NCBI RefSeq assembly: GCF_003286075.1
Contig: NZ_QLUV01000005.1
Span: 149,516-213,515 of the forward strand
Direction of reading: 5' to 3'
DNA length: 64,000 nucleotides
From: Paracoccus endophyticus
GTDB lineage: Bacteria > Pseudomonadota > Alphaproteobacteria > Rhodobacterales > Rhodobacteraceae
Every line of letters begins with the position of its first letter. Position 1 is the stretch's first letter. The position numbers were made by a program, and so were the translations under genes. Positions 45,791-54,410 of the stretch are shown here, one piece after another. Under the pieces are notes generated by a model. That model was not told the DNA's origin. It saw nothing but the letters and a program-made list of their open reading frames with translations, and ran no database searches.

Positions 45791-46597
45791 TCAGCGCTTG
45801 CGGGGGCGAAGGATCATCTGGGCGGTAATCAGCAGCACCAAAGAGGCCGCCATGACCATCGCTCCAATGGCGTTGATCTCAGGTGTTACCCCTCGCCGGA
45901 TCGAGGAAAAGACATAGATCGGCAGTGTCGTCTCAGACCCGGCAACGAAGAACGCGACGATGAAATCGTCAAAGCTGAAGGTGAAGGCCAGCAGGAACCC
46001 TGCCAATACTGCCGGGGCGATCTGCGGCAGGGTGATCTGCACGAAGCTGCGCATTGGCGGAGCGCCCAGGTCCGCAGCAGCCTCCAGCAGGGTGCGATCC
46101 ATGCCTTGCAGACGTGCGCGCACGATCACGATGACCAGCGCCATAGTGAACAGCCCGTGCGCGGCGATCAGCGACCCTTTGCCAAGGCCGAGTTGCGGTG
46201 GGGCTTTGCCGCCGAACAGCGTGGCCAAGAGCGGGTTTAGCGTGTCGAACACCGTCACCAGCGTGATCAGCGTGGCAATGCCGATGACGATGCCCGGCAC
46301 CATCACCGCCATGTATATCAGCGCGTCATAGACCATGCGCAGTCGGCCCCGGATGCCCTGCAATGCCACGGCGGCCAACGTGCCGCAGACAGTGGCCAGC
46401 AGGGCCGAGGTCATAGCCACAGTAAAGCTCGTCTTCAGCGCGTCGATGACAAAGGGATTGTCCAGCGCCTTCCCATACCATTGCGTGGAAAATCCGGCGA
46501 ACTGCGCCGCATGCCGCCCGGCGTTGAAGGAAAACAGCGCAATAATCCCGATGGGGATGTAGAGAAACAGATAGACCGCTATGACATAGAGCCTCAT
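45791..46597 (-). CDS. ABC transporter permease, PotC-like
   Basis: A 268-residue inner-membrane permease with about six helices and the EAA loop LEAAADLGAPPMRSFVQITLPQ. The end LVLLITAQMILRPRKR and the N-terminal YLFLYIPIGIIALFSFN resemble spermidine/putrescine PotC. It pairs with the upstream PotB-like permease, 10 nt away. The substrate is likely a polyamine or other cationic amine by family, not proven. Confidence 0.9.
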   Translation of the reverse strand: MRLYVIAVYLFLYIPIGIIALFSFNAGRHAAQFAGFSTQWYGKALDNPFVIDALKTSFTVAMTSALLATVCGTLAAVALQGIRGRLRMVYDALIYMAVMVPGIVIGIATLITLVTVFDTLNPLLATLFGGKAPPQLGLGKGSLIAAHGLFTMALVIVIVRARLQGMDRTLLEAAADLGAPPMRSFVQITLPQIAPAVLAGFLLAFTFSFDDFIVAFFVAGSETTLPIYVFSSIRRGVTPEINAIGAMVMAASLVLLITAQMILRPRKR

Positions 46598-46607
46598 CCG
46601 CGTCCCT

Positions 46608-47459
46608 TCACATCATCGCCACATCGTCGCGCCCACCCGACAGGCGCTTCATCGCTCGCAGATAGAGCGTGACGATGACCAGCATGACCATCACCAGCGT
46701 CGCCGCGACAGCCGCTCCGAAGGGCCAATTGCGCGATTGAAGAAACAGATCGACCAAGGCATTGCCGACGAAGAACACCTTTCCGCCACCAAGGATCTGC
46801 GGGATCAGGAATTCTCCCATCAGAAGGATGAAGACCAGCATCGACCCGGTCGCCACACCTGCCAGCGACAGGGGCAAGGTTATCTGCACGAAGGTCCGCC
46901 ACGGCGGGCTGCCCAGATCGGCTGACGCTTCCAGCAGACGGCGGTCGATCTTTTCCAGCGCGACATAGATCGGAAAGACCATCAGTGGCAGATAACCATA
47001 AACGATCCCCACCATCACCGCGAAGGGCGTGTTGATTAGGCGCGGCCGGCCAAAGCCGAATTCGGCGATCAACCGGGGCAGGCCGTTGCCGCCAAGGATC
47101 TGGATCCACGCATAGGACCGGATCAAGATGGAGGTCCAGAACGGCACGATGACCAGGATCAGCAGGATAGTGCGCCAGCGCGGATCGGCCTTGATCGCCA
47201 GATAATAGGCCAGCGGATAGGCGATCAGCAGGCACAGCACCGTGCCGAGCGGGGCGAGCAGAATGGTATTCTGAAAAGCCGTCCAGCGTGCCGCGAGGTT
47301 CGCGTAATTGTCCAGCGTGAAGGCCGGGACGTATCCGCCCGCAGCCCCCCTTTCGCCAAAACTGAACAGGACGACGACCAGCAAAGGCAGAACCAGCATG
47401 AGCAGAAGCCATGCCGTGGCGGGTACCAGAAACAGGGTAGTGCGCAGGGCTGGTCGCAC
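46608..47459 (-). CDS. ABC transporter permease, PotB-like
   Basis: A 283-residue permease with an N-terminal helix, a periplasmic segment (ERGAAGGYVPAFTLDNYANL), five further helices and the EAA loop LEASADLGSPPWRTFVQITLP. It is typical of PotB in polyamine/opine-type importers. It lies 12 nt downstream of the binding-protein gene in the same operon. Confidence 0.9.
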   Translation of the reverse strand: MRPALRTTLFLVPATAWLLLMLVLPLLVVVLFSFGERGAAGGYVPAFTLDNYANLAARWTAFQNTILLAPLGTVLCLLIAYPLAYYLAIKADPRWRTILLILVIVPFWTSILIRSYAWIQILGGNGLPRLIAEFGFGRPRLINTPFAVMVGIVYGYLPLMVFPIYVALEKIDRRLLEASADLGSPPWRTFVQITLPLSLAGVATGSMLVFILLMGEFLIPQILGGGKVFFVGNALVDLFLQSRNWPFGAAVAATLVMVMLVIVTLYLRAMKRLSGGRDDVAMM

Positions 47460-47471
47460 GTCCGTTCCCCG

Positions 47472-48629
47472 TTAGGCCGACTTAAAGCGAGCCATGATCT
47501 CGGCCCGTACGGGGTTGGTGAGCGTGATCGCAGCGCCGAATTCGAGGGCGTTCAGGATATCCGCCGCCGGATAGAGAATCGGGCTGCTGCGCATCTCATC
47601 GGGCAGCAGTGCATCCACGCGACTGTCTCCAGTCGGGTAGCCATGGAACCGTGCCTCTTGCGCGGCCATTTCCGGCGCCAGCAGGAAGTTGATCAGCGCA
47701 TAGGCCGCGTCGCGATGCGGGGCCGAGGCCGGGATGGTAAAGAAGTCCGACCACAGTTCACCACCTTCCTTGCCCAGCACGTAGGCGATTTCCGGTATGT
47801 CGCGCTGCAACTGCACCGCGTCGCCAGTCCAGCACATCGACATGGCCGCATCCCCCGACCGCATCGAGGGCTGGTAATCCGAGTTGATGGCAAAGAGATG
47901 TGGCTTCGTCTCGATAAGCAGCCGTTCGGCATCGGCCAATTCCTTGGGATCAACCGAGTTGAAGGAGTAACCGTAGTATTTCAGCGCGTTTCCGATGGCG
48001 GTCAGCTGATAGTCATGCACCATCGTGCGGCCCGACAGTTGATCGCGGCTCAAATCCCAGAATTCCTTCCACGTGGTGGGCGTCGCGCTGTCCAGTTCGG
48101 AAGTATTCACGCAATAGCCAGTGGTGCCGATGTTGCGCGGGATGGCGTAGGTCTTGCCATTGATCACGCCTGGATCGGCAAAGCGGGCTTCGAACGCCGA
48201 GGGGTCGAAGTTGGGGATGCGCGATAGGTCCAACTCCTCGATGATGGCCTGATCGACATAGGTGGAAATGGTGTAGTTGGTGGCCACGACCACATCCCAG
48301 CTTGCGCCGCCGGCCTGCAGCTTGGCCAGCATCTCCTCATTCGAGCCGAAAACGTTCACATCCACCGTAGCCCCGGTGGCGGCACGGAAGGCTTCAAGGC
48401 TTTCAGGGGCGTGATAGTTCGGCCAGGTCGCGATTACGACCCGGTCGCCGATACTTCCCTGCGCCCAGGCTCGGCGCGCGAGGCCAGGCATGGTTCCGGC
48501 CATCACGGCCGTCGCCAGCCCAAGCCCTGTCTGGGCCAGAAAATCGCGACGCGAGAGTGATCCCTTGCGATAGCTTTCCAGCTTCTGGAGGAAGTGTTTT
48601 TCAGTGGCGGTGGCACGACGGTCAGTCAT
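47472..48629 (-). CDS. Extracellular solute-binding protein, PotD-like, with Tat-type signal
   Basis: About 385 residues. A ~25-residue N-terminal segment precedes the twin-arginine motif SRRDFLA and a hydrophobic stretch, with cleavage near ARRAWAQG. The mature protein has VVIATWPNYHAPESLEAF and DVVVATNYTISTYV, typical of spermidine/putrescine-binding proteins. I favour the ATG at 48629, which has AGGG about 9 nt upstream; 48638 is also possible. It delivers ligand to the two permeases. Tat export suggests folding before export, which is inference. Confidence 0.88.
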   Translation of the reverse strand: MTDRRATATEKHFLQKLESYRKGSLSRRDFLAQTGLGLATAVMAGTMPGLARRAWAQGSIGDRVVIATWPNYHAPESLEAFRAATGATVDVNVFGSNEEMLAKLQAGGASWDVVVATNYTISTYVDQAIIEELDLSRIPNFDPSAFEARFADPGVINGKTYAIPRNIGTTGYCVNTSELDSATPTTWKEFWDLSRDQLSGRTMVHDYQLTAIGNALKYYGYSFNSVDPKELADAERLLIETKPHLFAINSDYQPSMRSGDAAMSMCWTGDAVQLQRDIPEIAYVLGKEGGELWSDFFTIPASAPHRDAAYALINFLLAPEMAAQEARFHGYPTGDSRVDALLPDEMRSSPILYPAADILNALEFGAAITLTNPVRAEIMARFKSA

Positions 48630-48703
48630 CTTTTTCATCCCTGTTGATTGGTGCGGGGAGAGGTGCCCGCGCATGTGTCTGCGCCGGTCGCTAATGATTG
48701 GGT

Positions 48704-49795
48704 TCAGTCCCTGGTCAGTGCAAGCGGGGCACCTTCGCGCCAGCAGACGGCGACTTCGGTGCCGACGGTCAGATTACGGAGTACGGCATCAGCGCCACGC
48801 GGCACGACGGTGACCAGATGGTCGATAGCAGACGACGACAGGTGATATTCGGTATGTTCGCCCAGGAAGATGCGATGCGTGATCCGCATGGGGTGGCCGT
48901 CCGGAGCGCCGGCCAGGGCAAGCTGGATGTCTTCGGGCCGCAGCGACAGCAGGATCTCCGTGCCAATTGTCAACGGCGCGCCGGTGCGGGCGGTGAAGGA
49001 CAGCCCCTCTGGCCCTTCGGCGCGGATATGATCTCCGACCATGCCCATCACCCACGCCGGGATGAAGTTCGACCGCCCGACAAAATCGGCCACGTAGCGG
49101 CTTTGGGGGCGATCGTACAGGTCTTCCGGCGTGCCGATCTGGGCGATCTGGCCATGGTCCATGATGCAAACCCGGTCTGACATGGACAGAGCCTCTTCCT
49201 GGTCATGGGTCACAAGGACGAAGGTGATGCCCAATTCGCGCTGGAGCGATTTCAATTCGATCTGCATTTCGTGGCGCAGCTTCTTGTCCAGCGCGGCCAT
49301 CGGTTCGTCCAGAAGCAGTATCTTGGGCCGGTTCACGATTGCCCGCGCCAGGGCGACGCGCTGTTGCTGCCCGCCCGACATTTCCCAGACGCGCCGATCG
49401 CTGAAGCCGGCAAGCCGCACCATCTGCAGCGCCCGCTCCACCTCGGCGGCCACTTCAGCCCGAGAAGGACGGGGACGGCGCTGGTTCAGCCCATAGCCTA
49501 CGTTCTGCGCCACGTTCATATGAGGGAACAGGGCATATTGCTGGAACACCATGTTCACCGGTCGCAGATAGGGAGGCACCCCGTTGACCACGCGGCCATC
49601 GATCAGGACTTCGCCCTCGGTTGCCTGCTCGAAGCCCGCGAGCATCCTGAGCGCCGTGGTCTTGCCACAGCCGGAAGGGCCCAGAAAGGAGAGGAACTCA
49701 CCCGGCCGGATGGAGAGGTTCAGCCCACGCGCAGCTGTAACCACGCCATACCGCTTGGTCACAGCCCTCAGTTCTGCAATGGGTCGAGCTTCCAT
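48704..49795 (-). CDS. ABC transporter ATP-binding protein, PotA-like
   Basis: A 363-residue ATPase. Walker A is GPSGCGKTT, the Q-loop is VFQQYALFPHM, the signature is MSGGQQQRVALARAI, Walker B is ILLLDEPMAALD, and the switch His is in THDQEEAL. A C-terminal TOBE-like domain runs from ~residue 280. It heads the operon ATPase - binding protein - permease - permease - SDR and is divergent from the LuxR-type regulator at 49886. Confidence 0.93.
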   Translation of the reverse strand: MEARPIAELRAVTKRYGVVTAARGLNLSIRPGEFLSFLGPSGCGKTTALRMLAGFEQATEGEVLIDGRVVNGVPPYLRPVNMVFQQYALFPHMNVAQNVGYGLNQRRPRPSRAEVAAEVERALQMVRLAGFSDRRVWEMSGGQQQRVALARAIVNRPKILLLDEPMAALDKKLRHEMQIELKSLQRELGITFVLVTHDQEEALSMSDRVCIMDHGQIAQIGTPEDLYDRPQSRYVADFVGRSNFIPAWVMGMVGDHIRAEGPEGLSFTARTGAPLTIGTEILLSLRPEDIQLALAGAPDGHPMRITHRIFLGEHTEYHLSSSAIDHLVTVVPRGADAVLRNLTVGTEVAVCWREGAPLALTRD

Positions 49796-49885
49796 GCTGC
49801 TCCCGGGGGTCTATATCTTGACTTGGGGAAAAGCGTAGAAAACCATGCCAAGGCTGTATATATCACAAAAGGCATAGCTCGGGTC

Positions 49886-50656
49886 ATGGTTGACACTGCG
49901 GATCCGAACGATACCCCGGCCGAATTGTTGGGGACGGCGATCGCCGCACTTGGAACACAGGACTTCTGCCCGGCACTCACGGCATGGCTTCGCGCGGTGG
50001 TGCCGTATACGTTCACTGTCGTCTTCGGCTACCAGGGTGACAATCGGCCCATTGAGATTCATGACGATTTTCCGCAGGGGCGACGCAAGGTTTTCGTCAG
50101 CGACTATGTCGAGGGACCCTACCTGCTGGACCCCTTTTTTCTTAGCGCGGTCTGTCCAGTGCCTCCAGGACTGTATCGGCTGCGCGACCTCGCACCCGAC
50201 CGGTTTTATCAAGGCGAGTATTTCCGCACTTATTACATGCGGACCGAGATTGCCGAAGAGATCGGATATTTCGCGCATGTGCCCGGCGACGCTCATGTCG
50301 TCCTGTCGCTGATGCGTGAGGACAAGATCTTCAGCCAGCCCGAATTCCGTCGTCTTTCCAAAGTCTCCCCGATCGTTACAGCTCTGATGGCACAGCATTG
50401 GTCTGGCCTCGCTGAGGTATTCGCCACCCACGCAACCCAAAAACCGGAACTGACGGGGCATGGCCTAGACCGACTCACCGCACGCGAGCGCGAGATCGTG
50501 GGCTACGTCCTGAAGGGCCATTCGGCCGAGGCGACAGGACAGGCGCTTGGCATTGCATCGGGAACAGTGCGCATTCACCGCCGCAACATCTATGCAAAGC
50601 TTGGTATCTCGTCGCAACGTGAGCTCTTTGCGCGCTTCATGGACTCTGTTGCATGA
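49886..50656 (+). CDS. LuxR-family transcriptional regulator
   Basis: A 256-residue protein. The C-terminal helix-turn-helix (residues ~190-250: LDRLTAREREIVGYVLKGHSA, then GTVRIHRRNIYAKLGISSQREL) is a standard LuxR domain. The N-terminal ~180 residues form an unassigned sensor-like region. It is divergent from the polyamine-type ABC operon across 90 nt and is its likely regulator. The ATG has only a weak upstream site (AAAGGC at a long distance). Confidence 0.85.
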   Translation: MVDTADPNDTPAELLGTAIAALGTQDFCPALTAWLRAVVPYTFTVVFGYQGDNRPIEIHDDFPQGRRKVFVSDYVEGPYLLDPFFLSAVCPVPPGLYRLRDLAPDRFYQGEYFRTYYMRTEIAEEIGYFAHVPGDAHVVLSLMREDKIFSQPEFRRLSKVSPIVTALMAQHWSGLAEVFATHATQKPELTGHGLDRLTAREREIVGYVLKGHSAEATGQALGIASGTVRIHRRNIYAKLGISSQRELFARFMDSVA

Positions 50657-50987
50657 ATTGCTTGGAACCCGGATTTCATCTTCCCGGAACCGCGACGTCC
50701 GTGTTGGTGCGTCGTGCGCGGCCAAGCCATTCAGGACGGCGACACAGACCTGGAACTCTGCGACCTAGCGATGGAGGTCACAGCCTGTCCGACTCTGGCC
50801 CGGTAGTTTGACCCAGTGCCTCCTGGTCCCGAAGCAGCGTCGAAGGTGGTAGCTGCCTAAAAGGTGCAACGTGATGCGCAGGACATGAGCAGCCGCTTTT
50901 CTACTCCTTGCGACCCTCGTCAGAGAGGCGCGAGATCAGTCCATGCAGCGTATCGATCCGGTCCGCGGCATTCACGTCCCCGTCCTT
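50657..50987. other. Remnant region, includes C-terminal fragment of an unknown gene on minus strand
   Basis: No intact gene. From ~51010 down to the stop at 50901 the minus strand reads a protein-like tail (RRPDKDGDVNAADRIDTLHGL) that ends in a normal stop. It is cut off upstream by the recombinase remnant on the other strand, which suggests a join of two broken genes near 50990-51010. Confidence 0.35.
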
Positions 50988-51392
50988 GTCAGGCCGGCGT
51001 ACGAGGCTCCAGTGCGCCTGCATCCGACGATGGCAGCCGTTTAGGAGCGCAAAGTGGGCGACCTGATTGCCGCCCTGAATACACCAGATTGCCGCGAAGA
51101 AGCCGCCGAGATCTTGCGCGGGCTGATTTCGGAGGCTCGAGTGTCGCCTGAGGGCGACAGCGGACTGGCGCTGGAACTGGCCGGCGACCTGGCGGGAACT
51201 CTCGGCCTCTGCACCAATGACAAAGCCCTGCGAGAGGATCGCAGGGCTTCGAGTCACGTTTCGATGGTTGCGGGGACAGGATTTGGCCTCAACCGAACGT
51301 CAGGGGCAATCGCGGTCAGGACCCGACAAGTTCGGTCGAGATCAGATACAACTCACGCGAAGCAGCGTAGTAGCGGATTAGAAGGCCGCTGA
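50988..51392 (+). pseudogene. C-terminal remnant of a large serine recombinase
   Basis: The frame reads VRLHPTMAAV-stop-ERKVGDLIAALNTPDC, then EEAAEILRGLISEARVSPEG and LALELAGDLAGTLGLC. This matches the C-terminal end of resolvase/invertase-type serine recombinases of alphaproteobacteria. The N-terminal catalytic domain and zinc ribbon are missing, and TAG at 51042-51044 interrupts the frame. It marks a former integrative element. Confidence 0.65.
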
Positions 51393-51545
51393 AAACCTTG
51401 CCCCCGACGTGATCTGGAGAGCATGATTCATCATCACCGTTGCGTTTACGGGGGTAATGGTACCTGGGACCGATGAGGCGACGGGGTAGCATTGTCAGAT
51501 AAACTCGGCTTGCCCAAGCGAGAGCGGCCGCCCTACCCTTCTGGC

Positions 51546-51908
51546 ATGACTCAGCGTAGCCCGTTTCGGTACCCCAAGACCTCACCCGAGATCATCCGTC
51601 TGTACGTGATGCTGTACATCAACTTCCCGCTGTAGCTGCGCAACATCTTGGAGCTGCTGCACGAGCGCGGCGTCGACGTGATCTATGAGACGGTCCGCTT
51701 CTAGTGGAACCTGTTTGGGCCGATCTTCCGCCGAGATCCGCAGAAACCGTGCTTCCCCGATGCGTCTGGCCCGCCGTGAAAGTGGCACCTGGACGAGGTC
51801 TTCGTGAAGTTCAACGGCACCCTGCACTACCTCTGGCGCGCCGTCGATCTTAAGGAAAAGGTGGTGGAAGTCGTCGTGCCGGAGGTGTCCACGTTGTTGA
51901 TGCGGTGA
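51546..51908 (+). pseudogene. Degenerate IS6-family transposase
   Basis: The translation follows the IS6/IS26-type DDE transposase N-terminus: RYPKTSPEIIRLYVMLY, LRNILELLHERGVDV, ETVRF, then WHLDEVFVKFNGTLHYLWRAVDLKEKV, with the first catalytic Asp in LDEV. In-frame stops lie at 51633, 51702 and 51777, and homology fades after ~51870. The C-terminal half is absent. A second, shorter copy of the same left end lies at 57185. Confidence 0.8.
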
Positions 51909-51957
51909 TGGTACGGAAGCTGAGCGCGGCAATCTCAGTCAACTGGGAGCCCGGGTC

Positions 51958-52338
51958 TCAGGCCTTGATCTTCTCTATCAGAGTAACGGCAGGCAGCCCG
52001 CCGAAATGCGCGTCGCAGGTCAGCAAGGTCGCTCTTCGCGCGCGGGCAGTTGCGAAGATAATGGCATCGGCAGTCGCAAGCCTGTGTTCCCGGCACGCCT
52101 CTGCCGCCCCCAGCGCGATCTCGGTATCCAGTGGGACGACGTCGCAGACCTGCGTAAAGGCAATCACTTGATCGGCCTTGTCCTCGCCGGCCTCGCGCGT
52201 CAGCCATTTGGCCAGTTCCAGCTGAACCATCGTCGGGACAAGCCACGCAGCCTGTTCAGGCAAATGTTCGGCCAGCCTGTCCCCGGTCGCCGAACCGATC
52301 AGCCATTCGATCCAGGCTGAGGTATCGACGAGGATCAT
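51958..52338 (-). CDS. vapC: PIN-domain ribonuclease toxin (VapC-like)
   Basis: A 126-residue PIN protein with the acidic set Asp5 (LVDTSAWIEW), Glu41, Asp91 (ATADAIIFATA) and Asp109. These residues coordinate Mg for RNA cleavage. Its ATG overlaps the last base of the antitoxin stop (TGATG), as usual for vapBC. It probably cleaves tRNA or rRNA when released; the target is not predictable. Confidence 0.88.
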   Translation of the reverse strand: MILVDTSAWIEWLIGSATGDRLAEHLPEQAAWLVPTMVQLELAKWLTREAGEDKADQVIAFTQVCDVVPLDTEIALGAAEACREHRLATADAIIFATARARRATLLTCDAHFGGLPAVTLIEKIKA

Positions 52339-52556
52339 CAGAACCGGTCCGAGCGGTCGCGGTAGTCAGTCGCGGACGCGCCACGCGCCATGCCTTTCAG
52401 CGCATCGCGTTTCGGGACGGGCACCAGCAGAACACCCGTTCCCTTCGGGATGAACGCGAAGGTCAGCCCGGCCTCCCAGTGCTGGGCTGCCCGAACCGCC
52501 TTGGGGATCGATATCTGGAACTTCGAGGACAAGGTCGCGGTCTCCGCCATGGTCAT
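52338..52556 (-). CDS. vapB: AbrB/MazE-type antitoxin (VapB-like)
   Basis: A 72-residue protein. The N-terminal SpoVT/AbrB swapped-hairpin DNA-binding fold (TATLSSKFQISIPKAVRAAQHW) is followed by a C-terminal tail ending ATDYRDRSDRF, suited to wrapping the PIN toxin. It would autoregulate the pair. Starts at 52556 or 52550 are both possible. Confidence 0.85.
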   Translation of the reverse strand: MTMAETATLSSKFQISIPKAVRAAQHWEAGLTFAFIPKGTGVLLVPVPKRDALKGMARGASATDYRDRSDRF

Positions 52557-52827
52557 ACTCGCATTTGATCGATAACAAGAACGTAAGAAGATAATGCGGC
52601 GAAAGCAAGGAACCCAGGCAGCGACAGAAAAAGATTGGCGTCCGCCTCGTGGCCTTGGGCGGGCGGCAGGTGCAAGCTGGTCCGGGTCTCACGGGAGGCT
52701 TCGACTTGATCGAGTAGATTACCAGGATGGTCTGATCCTTGAGCTTGCGGGAACCGGACGCCGCGTAAGCGTCGACGTCACACAAGCGGGCGAGGCACGC
52801 GCCACTCGCTAGGCTAGGGAGCCTGCT

Positions 52828-53383
52828 TTGCCCGACTATTTCGCCTTATTCCTGTCCGCCGAAATCGGTTTGCCGCTGCTGTGCAGTCTGGTTACCGGGA
52901 TGCTGATCGGCCTTGACCGCGAGGTGCAGGGCAAGCCCTGCTGGGCTGCGGACCCATGCACTCGTGTGCTTGGCCGCAACGCTGCTGACGCTCGCCGCGG
53001 CGCAACAGGAACTGTGGACGTTGAACCGCATCCCCGGGACACAGATCGTGTCGGACCCGACCCGCATGGCCCATGGCATCCTGACCGGGATCGGGTTTCT
53101 GGGCGCGGGGGTGATCTTCCGCCAAAGCCCCTCCGTTCACGGACTGACCACAGCCGCTTCGTTGCAGATCAGTGCCGCGATCGGGATCGTCCATGGCGTG
53201 GTCCTGTTCGGGCTGGCTCTGATCGGCACCGCGGCGACGCTGCTGGTGCTGGTCGGGCTGCGGGTCCTCTATGCTGTCCTGCCGCGCAGCGGTGGCCTGC
53301 GGCTGACGGTCGTGATCCGTGATGGCGAGGGGCTCGACGCGGCGGCGTTGCGCGGGCTGTTGCAGGCACATGGCCTTGCCTGA
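52828..53383 (+). pseudogene. MgtC/SapB family membrane protein with a frameshift
   Basis: The first frame (TTG start) encodes the MgtC N-terminus LLCSLVTGMLIGLDREVQGKP. The continuation AGLRTHALVCLAATLLTLAA, then GILTGIGFLGAGVIF and VHGLTTAASLQISAAIG, is found one frame over. A single extra base at about 52936-52940 explains it. MgtC proteins are inner-membrane proteins linked to Mg limitation and acid tolerance. It is either a real pseudogene or a sequencing error; the rest is intact. Confidence 0.8.
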
Positions 53384-53604
53384 CCAGCCGCTGAGCCAGA
53401 GCTACGACGCGCAGACACGCAGACACGCAGCACGACGTTCAGCACAGCGACGTGGGGGCCCAGTCTTGCGAATCGCGACCGACTGACCGTGGCGCTGCGC
53501 CCATCCGGCGGTGCTGGGTTTCACCCTGCTGCTGGCTGAAGACGTCGGAGCGCGCGAGGTCGGTGGCTGAGGCAAGACCTCCGCTTCGCAGTCCGACAAG
53601 CAGG

Positions 53605-54189
53605 TCAGTTCGTCGCTCCGCCCGTTCCGATCGCACCTCCGTTGGTTGTGCCGCTGGGAGGTGGCACGGACACGTCGTCCTCGCCATTGCCGGCGCTGCT
53701 GGAGGCTGCACCGGCGCCTTCGACTGCGCTTGCAGAGGCACCCGCACCCTCCCCGGCTTCGGCGTTGGTTGCGGAGGGACGGTCGGGACAGTTTCCCAGT
53801 CCCACGACCGGATCGCATTGCCCCTCGATACCCGTGGTCTCGCGCTCCGCCGCCTTCCCTTCCCTTTCGGGAAGCGGGATAACCGGCGCCGGATTCGCGG
53901 TCGGAATCGACGTCGAGGTGCCGGGCAGCGGGTTTCCGCGCAAGGCCGTAGGTGAGCCGTCCGGTCCTCCGGTGAGTTCGCCCAGCATGCTGTGGGGATT
54001 GTCCACGGAATCGCCGACAGAGCCTGAGGGCAGGCTGTCAGGCGGCACCGTCTGCGCATCGGGCGCCATGCTGTCCGCAGGCAGCGGTGCGCCCGTTCCC
54101 TGCTGCGCGGCTGCGGGGACAGTCAGCAGCAGTGACATGGCCACCGCGGTTGCGAGGCTTGATCCAGCGACAACAGAAAAGGGGTTCAT
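53605..54189 (-). CDS. Secreted hypothetical protein
   Basis: A 194-residue protein with a signal peptide (ATAVAMSLLLTVPAAAQQ, cleavage ~29) and a Pro/Gly/Ser/Ala-rich, probably disordered mature part. A small Cys pair (GQCDPVVGLGNCPDRP) suggests one disulfide. A GGGAGAC site precedes the ATG. It is divergent from the molybdoenzyme gene across 221 nt. The function is not recognised. Confidence 0.65.
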   Translation of the reverse strand: MNPFSVVAGSSLATAVAMSLLLTVPAAAQQGTGAPLPADSMAPDAQTVPPDSLPSGSVGDSVDNPHSMLGELTGGPDGSPTALRGNPLPGTSTSIPTANPAPVIPLPEREGKAAERETTGIEGQCDPVVGLGNCPDRPSATNAEAGEGAGASASAVEGAGAASSSAGNGEDDVSVPPPSGTTNGGAIGTGGATN

Positions 54190-54410
54190 GGCGCAAGTCT
54201 CCCAGGGTGCAAGATACAGCCGCAGCAGAAACGTCCGAGCCGGGCGGATGGTTCGCCGCCCCGGGGGTTCGGGTGCGAGCCCGTTCCGGAGGACGTTCCC
54301 ATCCAGACCTGTTCGAGCTTATGCGGCATCAGGACCATGATCCAGATCATGGACCGCCCGAGTCGCCCGATCCATTTTATGCTGAAAATCTGAGTCAGAG
54401 GACGACCGGA

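Noticed and set aside
52594..52812. A 72-codon plus-strand frame upstream of the MgtC pseudogene
   Set aside because: No recognisable domain or ribosome binding site, and it overlaps the probable vapBC promoter region; left out.
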